Shown in pieces: positions 62,518 to 64,000 of a DNA stretch of 64,000 bases (position 1 is the first letter of the stretch; each line of letters opens with the position of its first letter). Location of the stretch: the NCBI GenBank assembly GCA_937920725.1, contig CALEUW010000018.1:186001-250000 (forward strand), given 5' to 3'. The DNA comes from UMGS1601 sp900553335. Its GTDB lineage: Bacteria > Bacillota > Clostridia > Oscillospirales > Ruminococcaceae. The notes under the pieces were generated by a model. The model saw only the letters and a list, made by a program, of their open reading frames with translations, was not told the origin of the DNA and ran no database searches. The position numbers and the translations under genes are program-made.

Positions 62518-63627
62518 ATGAAAAAGATAATTGATGTTCCTTTACCGCAAAAGTGCAGAATAATTGCTGTGAGCGATATTCATCAAAGCGGAGATTTAAT
62601 AATAAAACTTCTTGATAAATGCAATTATAATCCGAATACTGATTTTCTTTTTATTCTGGGAGATGTATTGGAACGCGGAGATGACGGCTTTAAGGCTCTC
62701 AGAACTGTTATAAAGCTTTGCGAAAAAGAGCGTGCTTATTGTCTTATGGGAAACAACGACACGCTGTTTTACCGTATGACGTATACATATACTCATGAGC
62801 AGTTTCTTGAATATATGAAGAATAAGCCGAACAACGCTTTTGTCCAAGCGGCAGGAATGCTTGGCATCACAGATTTATCTGAGTCAAATATAGAAAACGC
62901 ACGCAAGGCGGTAAAGGATAATTTTAAAGCCGAGCTTGATTTCTTGGGAGAACTTCCGACTGCGATGAGTACGCAGGATTTTATCTTTGTACATGCAGGA
63001 CTTGATGAGAGAGCGGACTGGCAAGAAACCAAAGAAACCGATATGCTTTGTAAATGGCGTTATTTGGAGTGCAGAAATTTGACGGACAAATGGGTAATTG
63101 TAGGACACTTTCCCACATACGGCTTTGAAGCGTCAAAAAATACTCCTATGCCTATAATAGACTTTGACAAGAAAATAATTGATATAGACGGCGGAATCGG
63201 TGTTAAAGAATTCGGTCAGTTAAACGCTCTGATAATAAAGAAAGACGGCGACAGAATTGCTTTTGAAACTCAATTTGCGGATAATTATAAAACCGCAGCA
63301 GTAAAAGACGATTTTTTTAGCGGTGATAAATATATTTTTGCTCATCCGTATTATTATAATTACAGCTTTGCGGATGAAGATGACGATTTTACAACTATAC
63401 ATATCGAAACGACAGGTGAAACGGGCAAGCTTTTGAATGAGCTTGTGTATAAAAGAGATGACGGTTCGCCGCAGTGCTGGTATAATCTTAATATTCTGGC
63501 AAACGCCGCAAAAGGCGATGTTGTAAGTGTATGCGCAGAGTATGAAAAATACAGCCTGATTCTGGATAAAAACCGTGAAGTAAAGGTAATTGAAAATAAG
63601 TACTTGAAAAAAGCTAAGGAGATATAA
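62518..63627 (+). CDS. PPP-type metallophosphoesterase
   Basis: 369 residues. Metal-site motifs of the PPP/calcineurin family in order: VSDIHQSGD (GDxH-like), LGDVLERGDDG (GDxxxRG), LMGNND (GNHE-like), VHAGLD and VGHFPTYG. A C-terminal region of about 110 residues is beta-rich and unrecognised (after QLNALIIKKDG). Possibly a protein or dinucleotide phosphatase; specificity is not visible. ATG 62518 with AGGA about 9 bases upstream; a TTG two codons before is possible. tgt starts without a gap after its stop. Confidence 0.85.
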   Translation: MKKIIDVPLPQKCRIIAVSDIHQSGDLIIKLLDKCNYNPNTDFLFILGDVLERGDDGFKALRTVIKLCEKERAYCLMGNNDTLFYRMTYTYTHEQFLEYMKNKPNNAFVQAAGMLGITDLSESNIENARKAVKDNFKAELDFLGELPTAMSTQDFIFVHAGLDERADWQETKETDMLCKWRYLECRNLTDKWVIVGHFPTYGFEASKNTPMPIIDFDKKIIDIDGGIGVKEFGQLNALIIKKDGDRIAFETQFADNYKTAAVKDDFFSGDKYIFAHPYYYNYSFADEDDDFTTIHIETTGETGKLLNELVYKRDDGSPQCWYNLNILANAAKGDVVSVCAEYEKYSLILDKNREVKVIENKYLKKAKEI

Positions 63628-64000
63628 ATGTTTAAACTAATCACTCAGGAAAAAAATGCAAGGCGAGGCGAATTTCATACTCCTCACGGCGTAATACAAA
63701 CGCCGGTTTTTATGAATGTTGCAACGGCAGGAGCTATAAAGGGAGGGGTGTCATCTCTTGATCTTGAAACGGTAAAATGTCAGGTTGAGCTTTGCAATAC
63801 CTATCATCTGCATGTCCGGCCGGGAGATGAACTTATTCATAATCTCGGCGGACTGCACAAATTTATAAACTGGCACAGACCTATATTGACCGACAGCGGA
63901 GGATTTCAGGTATTTTCTCTCGCTGCTCTTCGTAGAATAAAAGAAGAGGGAGTGTATTTTAATTCCCATGTTGACGGAAGAAAGATTTTCATGGGACCTG
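63628..64000 (+). CDS. tgt: tRNA-guanine transglycosylase (3' end outside window)
   Basis: The first 124 codons are present. N-terminal Tgt motifs: TPHGVIQTPVFMNVATAGAIKG, CNTYHLHVRPGD and the substrate-binding LTDSGGFQVFSL. It exchanges guanine-34 for preQ1 in queuosine-type tRNAs, the step before QueA. The ATG follows the phosphoesterase stop at once (TAAATG) with AAGGAG upstream. Active-site Asp and zinc ligands lie beyond the window. Confidence 0.95.
   Translation, partial: MFKLITQEKNARRGEFHTPHGVIQTPVFMNVATAGAIKGGVSSLDLETVKCQVELCNTYHLHVRPGDELIHNLGGLHKFINWHRPILTDSGGFQVFSLAALRRIKEEGVYFNSHVDGRKIFMGP

Noticed and set aside
1..64000. tRNA genes, rRNA genes, CRISPR arrays, prophage or IS elements
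   Set aside because: None seen on reading; no cloverleaf ends, regular repeat-spacer pattern or transposase motifs were noticed.

Overview
The window looks like chromosomal DNA of a moderately AT-rich Gram-positive anaerobe of the Clostridia, most likely a gut or rumen Ruminococcaceae/Oscillospiraceae member. Reasons: PolC-type replicative polymerase, AddAB rather than RecBCD, the short HisG plus HisZ pair, PyrK/PyrD type 1B, strong GGAGG ribosome binding sites, near-consensus sigma-A promoters with 17-bp spacers, a cohesin-like surface protein and several glycoside hydrolases. No tRNA or rRNA gene, insertion sequence, phage gene or CRISPR array was seen. The genus call is an inference.

Layout. 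1-2.4 kb: an aminotransferase/Lrp pair, a small XRE regulator, a ribbon-helix-helix ORF with no normal start codon, and an HPr-like protein without the phosphorylatable histidine. 2.6-7.7 kb: mtaB and the single-chain purL. 7.8-11.1 kb: a D,D-carboxypeptidase-like protein whose three active-site motifs are all substituted, then pgi behind a structured leader RNA, then a small P-loop protein. 11.1-15.5 kb: DUF177-rpmF, a small hypothetical, and der-plsY-gpsA. 15.5-25.6 kb: the classical run pyrH-frr-uppS-cdsA-dxr-rseP-ispG-polC; this PolC lacks the usual inserted proofreading exonuclease.

25.6-35.0 kb: histidine genes hisZ-G-D-C, a reverse-strand small gene, hisB-H-F, then an XRE regulator plus YeiH-type membrane protein with their own promoter, then hisI-E. 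hisA is absent. 35-38.3 kb: small membrane proteins, a pyridoxal/pyridoxamine kinase and pyrK-pyrD. 38.3-47.8 kb: addB-addA translationally coupled to a GH59-like (galactocerebrosidase-family) enzyme without a signal peptide. 47.8-51.2 kb (minus): GH3 beta-glucosidase, ispF and a membrane-anchored hypothetical. 51.2-57.9 kb: a second copy of the structured leader RNA ahead of a CapA-like lipoprotein, an AraC regulator, a GH31 alpha-glycosidase, a two-TM sensor without output domain, and a cohesin-like membrane protein. 57.9-61 kb (minus): asd-dapA-dapB behind a lysine riboswitch with promoter and terminator. 61-64 kb: queA, a PAS protein, a PPP-type phosphoesterase and the 5' part of tgt; queA and tgt both belong to the queuosine pathway.

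Most of the window is housekeeping. The least explained items are the twice-occurring leader RNA (9064-9140 and 51263-51392; 43 of 47 bases identical in the 3' block, each starting just after a predicted -10 box), the degenerate penicillin-binding-protein-like enzyme, the exonuclease-less PolC, and the GH59-like gene attached to addBA.
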